From: Desulfovibrio piger | Lineage (GTDB): Bacteria > Desulfobacterota > Desulfovibrionia > Desulfovibrionales > Desulfovibrionaceae | Reading direction: 5' to 3' | NCBI RefSeq assembly: GCF_012843875.1 | Contig: NZ_JABAFY010000007.1 | Coordinates: forward strand, 1 to 64,000 | DNA length: 64,000 nt | Shown here: in pieces, positions 24,297 through 33,078 of the stretch | Numbering within the stretch: position 1 is the first letter of the stretch | Layout of the letters: every line of letters starts with the position of its first letter | Translations under genes and position numbers: made by a program | The notes under the pieces: generated by a model | What the model saw: the letters and a program-made list of their open reading frames with translations, nothing else | Database searches by the model: none | Told to the model about the DNA's origin: nothing

Positions 24297-25444
24297 AGAC
24301 GTCACGATATGTTGCCCCTGTGCTTGCCTGCCTGCTGCTCTTGCCTCTGCTGCTCCGGGACTGCGCCTTTGCCGCCCCTGCGCAGGCCGATCCCGACGGG
24401 GAAAAGGTATGGCGGGTGATCTATGTGGAAGGCGGCCCCTTTTCCGATTACCAGCGCATCTTTCAGGGACTGGCCCTGGGACTGGAGGAACGCGGACTGA
24501 TCGAGAACGGGCATGTGCCCCTGCCCAAGGACAGCGAAGAAGCCCGCGGCATGTGGGAATGGCTGCACCAGCATGCAGGCGGCAAACGTCTTGTCTTTCC
24601 GGCGGACGGTTTCTACTCCGCGGACTGGGACGGCCAACAACGGGAAAAAGTACGCCAGGAGGTCCTGCGCCGCATCCGGGAAAAGAAGGACGTGGACATG
24701 GTCCTGGCCTTCGGGACCTGGGCCGGACAGGATCTTGCCGCGCAGGATCTGCCTGTTCCAGTCATCGTCTCGTCCGTGACCAATGCGGTGGACGCGGGCA
24801 TCATCCCCTCGGTGGAAGATTCGGGGCGGGACAATCTGGTGGCCCCTATCGAGCCTGACCGCTTCAAGCGCCAGGTCCTGCTCTTCCACGACATCTTCGC
24901 CTTCAAAAAGCTCGGCATCGCCTACGAAGATACCCCGGCCGGCCGCGGCAGCATCGCCCTCAACGAGATCGAGGATGCCGCCAGGGAACTGGGGATCACC
25001 CTGCTGCGCTGTACCGATACCTTCGACATCCAGGACACGGACCTGGCCTCGGAGCGTCTGCTGGCCTGTCATAAAAAACTGGTGGACCAAGGGGCCGAGG
25101 CTGTTTACCTCACGTATAATGTCGGTCTGCAGGCCGGTGCCATGCGCAGGGTGCTGCAGCCGCTGGCCGATGCGCATGTCCCCACCTTTTCCCAGCTGGG
25201 CGCACCGGACGTGATCCACGGGGCCCTGCTGAGTGTGGCGCAATCCAATACGGCCGAAGAAGGCCGCTTCAGCGCCGGTCTGGTGGAGGCCATCCTCAAG
25301 GGCGCACGCCCGCGTGATCTCTCGCCGGTCTTCGAAAGCCCCGTCAGCATGGCTCTGAACCTTTTCATGGCCACGCTCATCGGCTGGAACCCGCCGCTGG
25401 AAGTGCTGGCCGCCGTGGACGAATTCTATCAGGAGATGAAGTAG
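24293..25444 (+). CDS. ABC_sub_bind-family periplasmic binding protein without ABC partner genes
   Basis: A 383-residue protein with an N-terminal signal (LACLLLLPLLLRDCAFAAPA; the Cys at about residue 23 makes a lipoprotein possible though the lipobox is imperfect). It has the two-lobed pattern of the PF04392 family (VIVSSVTNAVDAGIIPS, YLTYNVGLQAGA, SQSNTAEEGR-type end). No permease or ATPase genes accompany it, so it may act as a ligand-sensing subunit for the upstream membrane proteins. GGAGG precedes the ATG and its start overlaps the racemase stop. It is the last gene before a strong terminator. Confidence 0.8.
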   Translation: MKTSRYVAPVLACLLLLPLLLRDCAFAAPAQADPDGEKVWRVIYVEGGPFSDYQRIFQGLALGLEERGLIENGHVPLPKDSEEARGMWEWLHQHAGGKRLVFPADGFYSADWDGQQREKVRQEVLRRIREKKDVDMVLAFGTWAGQDLAAQDLPVPVIVSSVTNAVDAGIIPSVEDSGRDNLVAPIEPDRFKRQVLLFHDIFAFKKLGIAYEDTPAGRGSIALNEIEDAARELGITLLRCTDTFDIQDTDLASERLLACHKKLVDQGAEAVYLTYNVGLQAGAMRRVLQPLADAHVPTFSQLGAPDVIHGALLSVAQSNTAEEGRFSAGLVEAILKGARPRDLSPVFESPVSMALNLFMATLIGWNPPLEVLAAVDEFYQEMK

Positions 25445-25475
25445 CCACAGCCCCCTAGGACGCACGAAACACGAA

Positions 25476-25506
25476 AGGCGTACCGGATACCGGTACGCCT
25501 TTTTTG
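25476..25506 (+). terminator. Rho-independent terminator of the T3SS/sensor operon
   Basis: A nearly perfect inverted repeat (AGGCGTACC / GGTACGCCT) followed by TTTTTT. It ends the run of coupled genes that starts at 9317. Confidence 0.9.
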
Positions 25507-25511
25507 TCTGC

Positions 25512-26282
25512 CGGACGACATGCACCGCGTCATGTGTGACAGCCCGTATCTGGCGGCCGCCCTGCTGCCGGACACAGAGAGCCTGCCGCCCGGCGGTATC
25601 GGCGGTCGGCTGAGCAAGGGCCGTATCGACTACGAGCCCTTTGCGGCCACGCTGGACTGTCTGACCCAGGCCATGCAGACGCGCAACGTCTGTACCGTGA
25701 GCTACCGTGCTGCCCTGCACCGGCAGGAAAAGACCTGGCAGTATGCGCCGCTGCGCCTGCTGGCCTATCGCGAGAGCCTTTTCGTGCAAGACCATATGGT
25801 CACGGATGACGGTCCGGTGGAGCGTCTGTTCGACGATACGCCCCTGCTGGCGTGCATCGCATCACGGCCAGTCGCGTCACCGGACGCAGCTCTGCCGCCC
25901 TGCCGGACATCCCCGCACCGTCCGGCGAGGGGCTGGCATCATGGAAATGGAAGAAGAACCTTTCGAAGTCAGCCTGCGCTTTGCCCCGGAGGCCGCCACC
26001 TATGCGGCCGAACGCCGCTGGAGCCGGGACCAGCGTTGCGAAATGCATGACGACGGTTCCGTCAGGCTGCCTATCAGGGCGCATAACGAAGCGGAGTGTC
26101 TTTCCTGGGTGCTGGGCTTTGCTGACAGGGCCCAGGCGCTGGCCCCGGACTGGCTGCGCAGGGAGGTCAAAAAAACGGTCTATGCCATGGCCCGCCTGTG
26201 CCACACGCCGCGCAAACCGGCAGACACGGCCGAAAGCGGCGGCTCGCCTGCCGCGGCCTGCTCCCTGCGGCTGCGGGAGTAA
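25512..26282 (+). pseudogene. Decayed WYL-domain transcriptional regulator
   Basis: Three pieces in different frames together resemble a WYL regulator. Frame one, from about 25520, gives SYRAALHRQEKTWQYAPLRL and LAYRESLFVQDH, the WYL core strands. Near 25850 the frame changes and continues with LHRITASRV. Near 25940 it changes again to PFEVSLRFAPEAATYAAERR and SWVLGFADRAQALAPDWLRR, the WYL C-terminal extension. One missing base at about 25850 would restore LLALHRITA. The N-terminal DNA-binding domain is absent because the remnant starts right after the terminator. It is broken at the 5' end and frameshifted twice, so not functional as a full regulator. Confidence 0.75.
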
Positions 26283-26500
26283 CCCACGATGCCGGACCTG
26301 TGTGCATCCTTACCGGATGTTCCTCTATCAGGTACTTCGTCTTGGCCCACCCCGTTCGCATCCACGCAGGTTCCAGTCAGTCCGTACTCTACCTTTGCCC
26401 CAGCGCCTGAAGGGCCCCTGGGATACCCATGCTCCGCCCTGCCGTGATTCCCCTTTCCTATCACGGGTAATGGGAAAAAAGTATTTTGCGGCATCAGAAG

Positions 26501-26550
26501 GTTATGGCATAGAGTCCATTGGAAATGAAAATGAATTTTTATTCCATAAC
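26501..26550. promoter_or_regulatory. Inverted repeat upstream of the nik operon
   Basis: GTTATGG at 26501-26507 and CCATAAC at 26544-26550 form a seven-base inverted repeat 15 bases before the nikA ATG, in an AT-rich patch. It could be an operator (metal or Nik-type regulator) or a leader hairpin. No convincing NikR consensus is seen. The stretch 26283-26500 holds nothing else I recognise. Confidence 0.35.
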
Positions 26551-26564
26551 AAAGGACGGACTGC

Positions 26565-28154
26565 ATGACCATTCATTCCACTTTCGGCAAGCTGGCCTTC
26601 TCTCTTGCCCTGGCAGGGACATTCCTTTTTCCCGGCCTTGATGCCCGGGCCACGAATGACACGACCGATACGCTGAATTTTGTCAACTACCGGGATGTCC
26701 GTGATCTCAACCCCCACCTGTATGCCGGTGAGATGTACGCGCAGGAAATGATCTTCGAGACCCTGGTGGACATCACGGCCGACGGTTACAAGCCCTGCCT
26801 GGCCGAAAGCTGGGATATTTCTGCCGACGGCAAAGTCTACACCTTCCATATCCGCAAGGGCGTCACGTTCACTGACGGGACCCCGTGCGATGCTTTTGCC
26901 ATCAAGGCCAACTTCGATGCCATCCTGGAAAACCGTGCCCGCCATACCTGGCTGGAGATGATGCACCTGCTGGAAAAGGTGGACGCGCCTGATGCCCAGA
27001 CCTTCCGCATTTTCATGAAGGCTCCGTACTGGCCCATGCTTACGGAACTGGGCGTGACCCGTCCCTTTGCCATCATCTCGCCCAAGGCCATGAAAAACGG
27101 ATCCACCAAGAACTGCGTGACGGCCTATGTGGGAACCGGGCCCTACAAGCTGACCAAGGTCGTCACGGACGAATACGCCGTTTTCGAGGCCAACGAGAAC
27201 TACTGGGGCGAACAGCCCAAGATCAAGCGTGTCGTGGTCAAGGTCATCCCCGACAACCAGACCCGCATCCTGGCTCTGGAAAAAGGCGAGATCGACCTGA
27301 TCTGGGGCAAGAACATGCTGGATGCCGATGCCCTGAACAAATACAAGGACAGCAAAGGGTTCGGCGTTGCCCTTTCCGCCCCCACCTCCACCCGGCACAT
27401 CGTCCTCAACGGCCAGAATCCCGTACTTGCCGACATCCATGTCCGCAAGGCCCTGCAGCATGCCACCAACCGTGTCGCCATCGCCAAGGGGGTGTTCCAC
27501 AATACCGAACTTCCCGCGGATACGCTGTATGCCCGCAGTGTCCCCTATTGCGACATCGATTTGAAACCCTACGAATATGACATGGCCAAGGCCGCCAGGA
27601 TCCTGGACGAGGCCGGCTGGAAGCCGGGCTCCGACGGCATTCGCCAGAAGGACGGCAAGCGCATGGAGCTGGGGCTGCTCTACAACAGCAACAGCGTGAC
27701 GGAAAAGACCATCGCCGAATACCTGCAGCATGAATACGGCAAGCTCGGCATCAAGGTGAGCCTGCGCGGCGAGGAAGAACAGTCCTATCGCGACAACATG
27801 AAGAACGGCCTGTTCGACATGATCTTCAACATCTGCTGGGGCATGCCTTACGACCCGCAGTCTTCCATGGCCGCCATGCGCCAGCGCGTCTACGGCGACT
27901 ATGCCGCCCAGCTTTCCCTGCCCGACAAGGCCCAGATCGATGCGGCCATCACGGAGATCATGTCCTCCACCGATCCGGTCCGCAGGCAGGAGCTTTTCAC
28001 CTTTGCCCTGACCCATCTGCATGAGGATGCCATCTACATCCCTCTGACCTACGAGACCAACAAGGCGCTCTTCACCAAGCGCCTCAAGGGGGTGGGCTTC
28101 AACCAGACCCAGTACGAAGTGCCGTTCACCAGAATGTACTTTGAAGGGAAATAG
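26565..28154 (+). CDS. nikA: Nickel or metal-chelate ABC transporter, periplasmic binding protein (NikA-like)
   Basis: A 529-residue SBP of the dipeptide/nickel family with a signal peptide (residues 1 to about 28, ending in DARA). Several stretches match E. coli NikA in order: LNPHLYAGEMYAQEM, ENRARHTWLEM, IGTGP-type VGTGPYKL, NENYWGEQPKIK, ADTLYARSVPYC and WGMPYDPQSSM. This similarity is closer than to DppA/OppA. The substrate may be Ni(II) with a small chelator, as in NikA, or a metallophore complex as in CntA. AAAGGA precedes the ATG. It heads an operon with four transporter genes and two accessory genes. Confidence 0.82.
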   Translation: MTIHSTFGKLAFSLALAGTFLFPGLDARATNDTTDTLNFVNYRDVRDLNPHLYAGEMYAQEMIFETLVDITADGYKPCLAESWDISADGKVYTFHIRKGVTFTDGTPCDAFAIKANFDAILENRARHTWLEMMHLLEKVDAPDAQTFRIFMKAPYWPMLTELGVTRPFAIISPKAMKNGSTKNCVTAYVGTGPYKLTKVVTDEYAVFEANENYWGEQPKIKRVVVKVIPDNQTRILALEKGEIDLIWGKNMLDADALNKYKDSKGFGVALSAPTSTRHIVLNGQNPVLADIHVRKALQHATNRVAIAKGVFHNTELPADTLYARSVPYCDIDLKPYEYDMAKAARILDEAGWKPGSDGIRQKDGKRMELGLLYNSNSVTEKTIAEYLQHEYGKLGIKVSLRGEEEQSYRDNMKNGLFDMIFNICWGMPYDPQSSMAAMRQRVYGDYAAQLSLPDKAQIDAAITEIMSSTDPVRRQELFTFALTHLHEDAIYIPLTYETNKALFTKRLKGVGFNQTQYEVPFTRMYFEGK

Positions 28155-28176
28155 CGGGACGGAAGTCCCCGCAGGG

Positions 28177-28211
28177 AAGGGCTATCCCGCCACAGGCCGG
28201 CCCTTCCCCGC
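28177..28211 (+). repeat. Intercistronic stem-loop between nikA and nikB
   Basis: The inverted repeat GGGAAGGGC / GCCCTTCCC with a loop of about 17 bases and no T-run. Such hairpins after binding-protein genes often stabilise the upstream message so that the SBP is made in excess. Confidence 0.5.
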
Positions 28212-28232
28212 CTTTCCCGCCCGGATCGCCTC

Positions 28233-29174
28233 ATGAAAAACTACATCATCATGCGCCTGCTGGCCACCGTGCCCCTGCTGCTGGGCATATCCTTCCTGTG
28301 CTTCGTCTTTATCAACCTTATCCCTTCCGACCCTGCCGAGGTGGCCCTGCGCATCCGCCAGACCCCCATCATCACGGAAGAACTCATAGCCCAAACCCGT
28401 GCCGAACTGGGTCTGGATCAGCCCTTTCTGGTGCGCTATGCCCACTGGCTCTGGGATTGCCTGCACTTCGACCTGGGCGTGAGCTACACCAATCCTGCCC
28501 GGACGGTGCTGGGCGAGATAGGCCGCTGTCTGCCGGCCACCCTGGAACTGGCCGGGCTCTCGCTGGTCTACGTCATCGTGCTCAGCCTGCCCATCGGCTT
28601 CCTGAGCGCCGTCTACAAGGACACATGGTTCGACCGCATCATGCGCGGCGTGGTCTTTGCCACCACGGCCATGCCCGTTTACTGGGTAGGCCTGCTGCTC
28701 ATCTGGATCGTCAGCATCAAGCTGGACCTGCTGCCCACCAGCGGCTACGGGGGCTTTTCCAGCCTTATCCTGCCGGCCTTCACCGTGGCGCTGAGCTACA
28801 TCTCCACCTATATCCGCCTGATCCGCAACAACATGCTGGAAAACATGCGCGAGGATTATGTGCTCTATGCCCAGGCCCGCGGCCTGAAGCAGAGCAGCAT
28901 CCTCGTGCGCCATATCCTGAAGAACTCCCTGCAATCCTGCGTGACCGCCATCGGCATGAGCATCCCCCAGCTCATCGCCGGCACCATCGTGGTGGAGAAC
29001 GTGTTCGCCTGGCCGGGTGTGGGGCGCCTGTGCATCGCCTCCATCTTCAATCGCGACTATCCGGTCATCCAGGCCTATGTGCTGCTGGTAGGCGTGCTTT
29101 TCGTCTTCTTCAATCTGTTCTTCGACATCCTGCAGTATGTGGCCGACCCGCGCCTGCGCGAAAGGAAAGCGTAA
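28233..29174 (+). CDS. nikB: ABC transporter permease (NikB-like)
   Basis: A 313-residue permease of the DppB/NikB family. It has six membrane segments, the LGLDQPFLVRYAHWL region after the first helix, and the EAA-type loop ARGLKQSSILVRHILKNSL at about 220-238. It follows nikA after a 78-base gap with a hairpin and is followed directly by nikC. It would pair with NikC as the inner-membrane channel. Confidence 0.88.
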   Translation: MKNYIIMRLLATVPLLLGISFLCFVFINLIPSDPAEVALRIRQTPIITEELIAQTRAELGLDQPFLVRYAHWLWDCLHFDLGVSYTNPARTVLGEIGRCLPATLELAGLSLVYVIVLSLPIGFLSAVYKDTWFDRIMRGVVFATTAMPVYWVGLLLIWIVSIKLDLLPTSGYGGFSSLILPAFTVALSYISTYIRLIRNNMLENMREDYVLYAQARGLKQSSILVRHILKNSLQSCVTAIGMSIPQLIAGTIVVENVFAWPGVGRLCIASIFNRDYPVIQAYVLLVGVLFVFFNLFFDILQYVADPRLRERKA

Positions 29175-29999
29175 ATGTTGCAACAACTTTTCAAGAATCC
29201 CATGGCCCTGCTGTGCATGGGGATCGTCCTGGTCACGGCCCTGCTGGGCATCTTTGCTCCGTGGGTGGCGCCCAACGATCCCTATGCCAACGACATCCTC
29301 AACAAATTCGACAGCCCCTCCTGGCAATATCCCCTGGGCACGGACCATCTGGGGCGCTGCGTGTTCTCGCGCATGCTCTTCGGCATACGGCCCACGCTCT
29401 TCCTTTCTCTGCTGACCATGCTGGGCACCATCGGGCTGGGCGTGATCATGGGCATCACCGCAGGCTACTTCCGCGGCACGGTAGATGAAGTCATCATGCG
29501 TGTGGTGGACGTCATGCTCTCCTTCCCCAGCCAGATCATCATCCTGGCCGTGGTCGCCCTGCTGGGGGTGGACATCCGCAATGTGGTCATTGCCAGCATC
29601 TTTATCAAATGGGCCTGGTACGCCCGCATGATCCGGACTGCGACCATCAAGTATACGGGCATGAACTTCGTGCTTTTCTCCCGCAGCATCGGTTCCGGAA
29701 ACTTCTACATCCTCACCCGGCACATGCTTCCCTGCATCGCCGCTGAACTGGCCGTACTGGCCTCGCTGGATACGGGATGGGCCATCCTCAACATCTCTAC
29801 CCTTTCCTTCCTCGGGCTGGGCGTCCAGGCCCCTGTGCCCGAATGGGGCGCCATGCTCAATGAAGCCAAGAACGTCATGGTCTCCAACCCCGAGCAGATG
29901 ATCGTCCCCGGCATCGCCGTGGTGGTGCTGGTAGGGGCCTTCAACATGCTGGGCGACTGCCTGCGCGACGCCCTCGATCCCAAGGCGGTGCGCCAATGA
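29175..29999 (+). CDS. nikC: ABC transporter permease (NikC-like)
   Basis: A 274-residue permease of the DppC/NikC family. It has the N-terminal IFAPWVAPNDPYANDIL segment, YPLGTDHLGRCVFSRMLFG, and an EAA loop near LFSRSIGSGNFYILTRHMLP. The ATG directly follows the nikB stop and the stop overlaps the nikD start by four bases. Confidence 0.88.
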   Translation: MLQQLFKNPMALLCMGIVLVTALLGIFAPWVAPNDPYANDILNKFDSPSWQYPLGTDHLGRCVFSRMLFGIRPTLFLSLLTMLGTIGLGVIMGITAGYFRGTVDEVIMRVVDVMLSFPSQIIILAVVALLGVDIRNVVIASIFIKWAWYARMIRTATIKYTGMNFVLFSRSIGSGNFYILTRHMLPCIAAELAVLASLDTGWAILNISTLSFLGLGVQAPVPEWGAMLNEAKNVMVSNPEQMIVPGIAVVVLVGAFNMLGDCLRDALDPKAVRQ

Positions 30000-30832
30000 A
30001 CGATATCCTCACCGTCAGGGACCTGTCCGTCCACTTCCGACAGGGAAAGCGTCTGGTGCAGCTGGTGGACCGGGTCTCCTTTTCCGTGGTCAGGGGAGAA
30101 TGCCTGGGCATCCTGGGAGAATCGGGCAGCGGCAAGAGCATGACCTGCAAGGCCCTGCTGGGCCTGCTGGACGACAACTTCCAGGTCACCGGCAGTTCCC
30201 GCTTTGAAGGCAGGCCCCTGCTGAGCCAGACACCGGAGCAGCTGCGCCGCCTGCGGGGCGGCAAGATCAGCATGGTCCTGCAAAATCCCATGTCCTGCTT
30301 CGATCCCCTGTACCGCATCGGGGAGCAGATGGCCGAGACCCTGCAGGAGCACACCGCCCTGAAAGGCAGGCCCCTGCAAAAAAGGATGGAGGACATCCTC
30401 CGCCTGATGCGCATCCACGACCCGGCGGACGTGCTGCGCAAGTACCCGCACCAGCTCTCGGGCGGCATGTTGCAGCGCGTCATGATCGGGCTGGCCATCT
30501 GCATGCAGCCTTCGCTGATCATCGCCGACGAGCCAACGACAGCCATCGACTCCATCAGCCAGTATGCCATCATGCAGGAATTCCTGCGCATCAAGCAGCG
30601 CGGGGAAGTCTCCATGATCTTCATCTCGCATGACCTCGGCGTGCTGTCGCTCATCGCTGACAGGCTCATCGTCATGCATGACGGCAAGGCGGTGGAAAGC
30701 GGTACGGCACAGGAGATCTTCGACAACGCCACGGACACCTACACCCGCCACCACATCAAACAGCACAGGGCCGTCATGCACCGCTTCCTGGATGCGCTGC
30801 ATGCTCCTGTCCCCGGAAGGATACCCGCATGA
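29996..30832 (+). CDS. nikD: ABC transporter ATPase (NikD-like)
   Basis: A 278-residue ATPase. Walker A is GESGSGKS (about 41-48), the signature LSGGMLQRV lies near 155, and Walker B is LIIADEPTTAID near 176. The signature and the C-terminal oligopeptide/dipeptide extension fit DppD/NikD. It is coupled to nikC and nikE by four-base overlaps. Confidence 0.88.
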   Translation: MNDILTVRDLSVHFRQGKRLVQLVDRVSFSVVRGECLGILGESGSGKSMTCKALLGLLDDNFQVTGSSRFEGRPLLSQTPEQLRRLRGGKISMVLQNPMSCFDPLYRIGEQMAETLQEHTALKGRPLQKRMEDILRLMRIHDPADVLRKYPHQLSGGMLQRVMIGLAICMQPSLIIADEPTTAIDSISQYAIMQEFLRIKQRGEVSMIFISHDLGVLSLIADRLIVMHDGKAVESGTAQEIFDNATDTYTRHHIKQHRAVMHRFLDALHAPVPGRIPA

Positions 30833-31683
30833 ACACACTGCTCCACGCAGACGACATCCACGTCTCATTCAAAAAGGAAAACCAGAAAAGCCTGTTCGGC
30901 CGGGAACGGCAGCAGGTCTTGCGCGGCATCTCCCTGAGCCTCCGCGAGGGGGAATGCCTGGGCATCATCGGTGAGTCCGGCAGCGGCAAGAGCACGCTGG
31001 GGCGTGTGCTTTCCGGCCTGCTCAAACCGGAGCGGGGCACAGTGCGCATCAACGGGCTGGATCTGTATGCCAGACGCTCCGCCCGCGAGGCTGCCGCCCT
31101 GCACCACAGCCTTTCCGTCGTCTTTCAGGACTATACATCTTCGGCCAATCCCCGTTTCAGGGTGGAACATATCATCGGGGAGTCCTTGCGGGCCCTGGAA
31201 CGCAGTACGGGCCAGCGTGTGGACCGCCGCGCCCGGATCTGTGAGCTGCTGGAGCAGGTGGGCCTGCCGGCCGCGTTCATCTCCCGCTATCCGCATGAAC
31301 TGAGCGGCGGTCAGTTGCAGCGTGTATGCATCGCCCGTGCCCTGGCCATCCGGCCGCGCATCATCCTTCTGGACGAGGCCATCAGCTCGCTGGACGCTTC
31401 CACCCAGGTGCAGATCATGGACCTGCTCATCGAGCTGCGCCGGGATCTGGGGCTTTCCTACCTGTTCATCACCCACGACCTGACCAGCATCACCTACCTG
31501 TGTGACCGGGTCGTTTTCATCGACGCCGGCACCATCGTGGAACAGGTGGACGATATCCGGCGCATCGCCATGATCCGTAACGATTATGCCCGCAACCTGC
31601 TGGGATCCGTCATGGGCATCGGTGTGGAGCACGGCAGCGGGGCTGCCCGCACCGGGCAGGATCGTTACGCGGCCATTGCCTGA
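30829..31683 (+). CDS. nikE: ABC transporter ATPase (NikE-like)
   Basis: A 284-residue ATPase with Walker A GESGSGKS (about 46-53), signature LSGGQLQRVCIARAL near 158 and Walker B IILLDEAISSLDAS near 180. It matches the DppF/NikE partner of NikD. The MATE transporter gene starts 13 bases after its stop, so transcription probably continues. Confidence 0.88.
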   Translation: MNTLLHADDIHVSFKKENQKSLFGRERQQVLRGISLSLREGECLGIIGESGSGKSTLGRVLSGLLKPERGTVRINGLDLYARRSAREAAALHHSLSVVFQDYTSSANPRFRVEHIIGESLRALERSTGQRVDRRARICELLEQVGLPAAFISRYPHELSGGQLQRVCIARALAIRPRIILLDEAISSLDASTQVQIMDLLIELRRDLGLSYLFITHDLTSITYLCDRVVFIDAGTIVEQVDDIRRIAMIRNDYARNLLGSVMGIGVEHGSGAARTGQDRYAAIA

Positions 31684-31696
31684 GAAGGATAGATTC

Positions 31697-33055
31697 ATGC
31701 CCCCGGTTCCTCCCCAGGCGGCCGCCCTGTCCGCCCCCTCCCGCAGGGAATATGCAGCCATGCTGCTGCCCTTCATCCTCTCCACGGTGACGCAGCCGCT
31801 CATCGGCGCCGTGGATACGGCTGTCATGGGACGCCTTTCCGACCCTTCCTATATCGCGGGAGTGGCCGTAGGTGCCGTCATCTTCAATACCCTGTACTGG
31901 CTGCTGGGTTTCCTGCGCGTGGGCTCCACAGGGTTCAGCGCGCAGGCCTTGGCCACAGGGGATGCGGAGGCCGCCTGGAAGGCATTCCTTTTGCCGGGCA
32001 TCATGGCCCTGCTGCTGGGCACGCTCATCCTGTTGTGCCGGGATGCCGTCTTTTCCGGTGCCATGTTCCTGTTGCGCCTTGATCCGGCTGCCAGAGAAGT
32101 CGCCGGGATCTATTACGACATCCTGATCTGGACGGCTCCCCTCACGCTGCTGAACTACGCCATACTGGGCTGGCTCATGGGGCAGGCCCGCATCAGGGCC
32201 TCCCTGCTCATGCAGATAGGCGGCAATGCGGTCAACATGCTGCTCGACTTGCTTTTCGTAAGCCTGTTCGGCTGGGGGGTACCGGGAGTGGCCGCAGCAT
32301 CCGTACTGGCCTGCCTGTTTGCCACCATCACCGGGCTGGTCGCCATGCGGGATTCCCTGCCTCCCCTCCCTGCCCCGCTCCCCAGTCTCGTCCGCGTGGG
32401 GGAAATGCTGCGCATGGCACGGGTCAACGGCAATCTGTTCCTGCGTACGGTCTGCCTGCTGACCCAGACCAACATCTTCATGATCACCACGGCATCTTTC
32501 GGGACCCTGACCATCTCGGCCAATGCCGTCATCCTCCAGATCATGCTGATCTTCTCCTATGTTTTCGAGGGGATCGCCAATACATCGAGCGTATTTGCCG
32601 GAAAGGCCGCCGGACAGGGCTGTGCCGCCATTCTGGAAAGGACACGGCGCCTTACCCTGCACTGGTCCCTCGCGGCGCTGCTGGGCATGACCCTGATCTA
32701 CGCCACGGGGCACACGCCTTTGCTGCGCCTGTTCACCGATCTGCCGGAAGTCCTGGCCGCTGCGGAACGGTATGCGGACTGGGGGATATGCTTCCCGGCA
32801 TGCGCGGCCCTGGGCCTGACCTACTATGGCCTGTTCACGGGCAGCAGCCTGACCCGCCCGGTCTTCCTCTCCACCCTGCAGGCCCTCGTGGCTTTTTGTC
32901 TGGCCTGGCTGGCTTTTGTCCCTTTCTGGGGCAACCACGGCCTGTGGGGCGCATACCTGATCTTTTATGCCGGCAGGTCGTTCTTCCTGCTGCGCTACTG
33001 GCCCCGGCTGCGTGACGCGCCTTTCTTCAGGCATGGCGGCGCGGCCCTTTGCTGA
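31697..33055 (+). CDS. MATE-family efflux transporter (DinF/NorM-like)
   Basis: A 452-residue polytopic membrane protein with about 12 helices and MATE signatures in both halves: LIGAVDTAVMGRLSDPSYIAG near residue 30 and an equivalent turn in the second half (ITTASFGTLTISANAVILQI near 255). MATE carriers export organic cations, drugs or metabolites with Na+ or H+. Its location straight after a Nik-like importer raises the possibility of export of a chelator or of the spent ligand. The ATG at 31697 follows AAGGAT. Substrate unknown. Confidence 0.85.
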   Translation: MPPVPPQAAALSAPSRREYAAMLLPFILSTVTQPLIGAVDTAVMGRLSDPSYIAGVAVGAVIFNTLYWLLGFLRVGSTGFSAQALATGDAEAAWKAFLLPGIMALLLGTLILLCRDAVFSGAMFLLRLDPAAREVAGIYYDILIWTAPLTLLNYAILGWLMGQARIRASLLMQIGGNAVNMLLDLLFVSLFGWGVPGVAAASVLACLFATITGLVAMRDSLPPLPAPLPSLVRVGEMLRMARVNGNLFLRTVCLLTQTNIFMITTASFGTLTISANAVILQIMLIFSYVFEGIANTSSVFAGKAAGQGCAAILERTRRLTLHWSLAALLGMTLIYATGHTPLLRLFTDLPEVLAAAERYADWGICFPACAALGLTYYGLFTGSSLTRPVFLSTLQALVAFCLAWLAFVPFWGNHGLWGAYLIFYAGRSFFLLRYWPRLRDAPFFRHGGAALC

Positions 33056-33078
33056 ACCTTATCCTGACAGAGACGTAC

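Noticed and set aside
26283..26564. Nickel/cobalt riboswitch or NikR box before nikA
   Set aside because: Neither the conserved four-way junction sequence nor a GTATGA-type NikR palindrome is visible; only the short GTTATGG/CCATAAC repeat.
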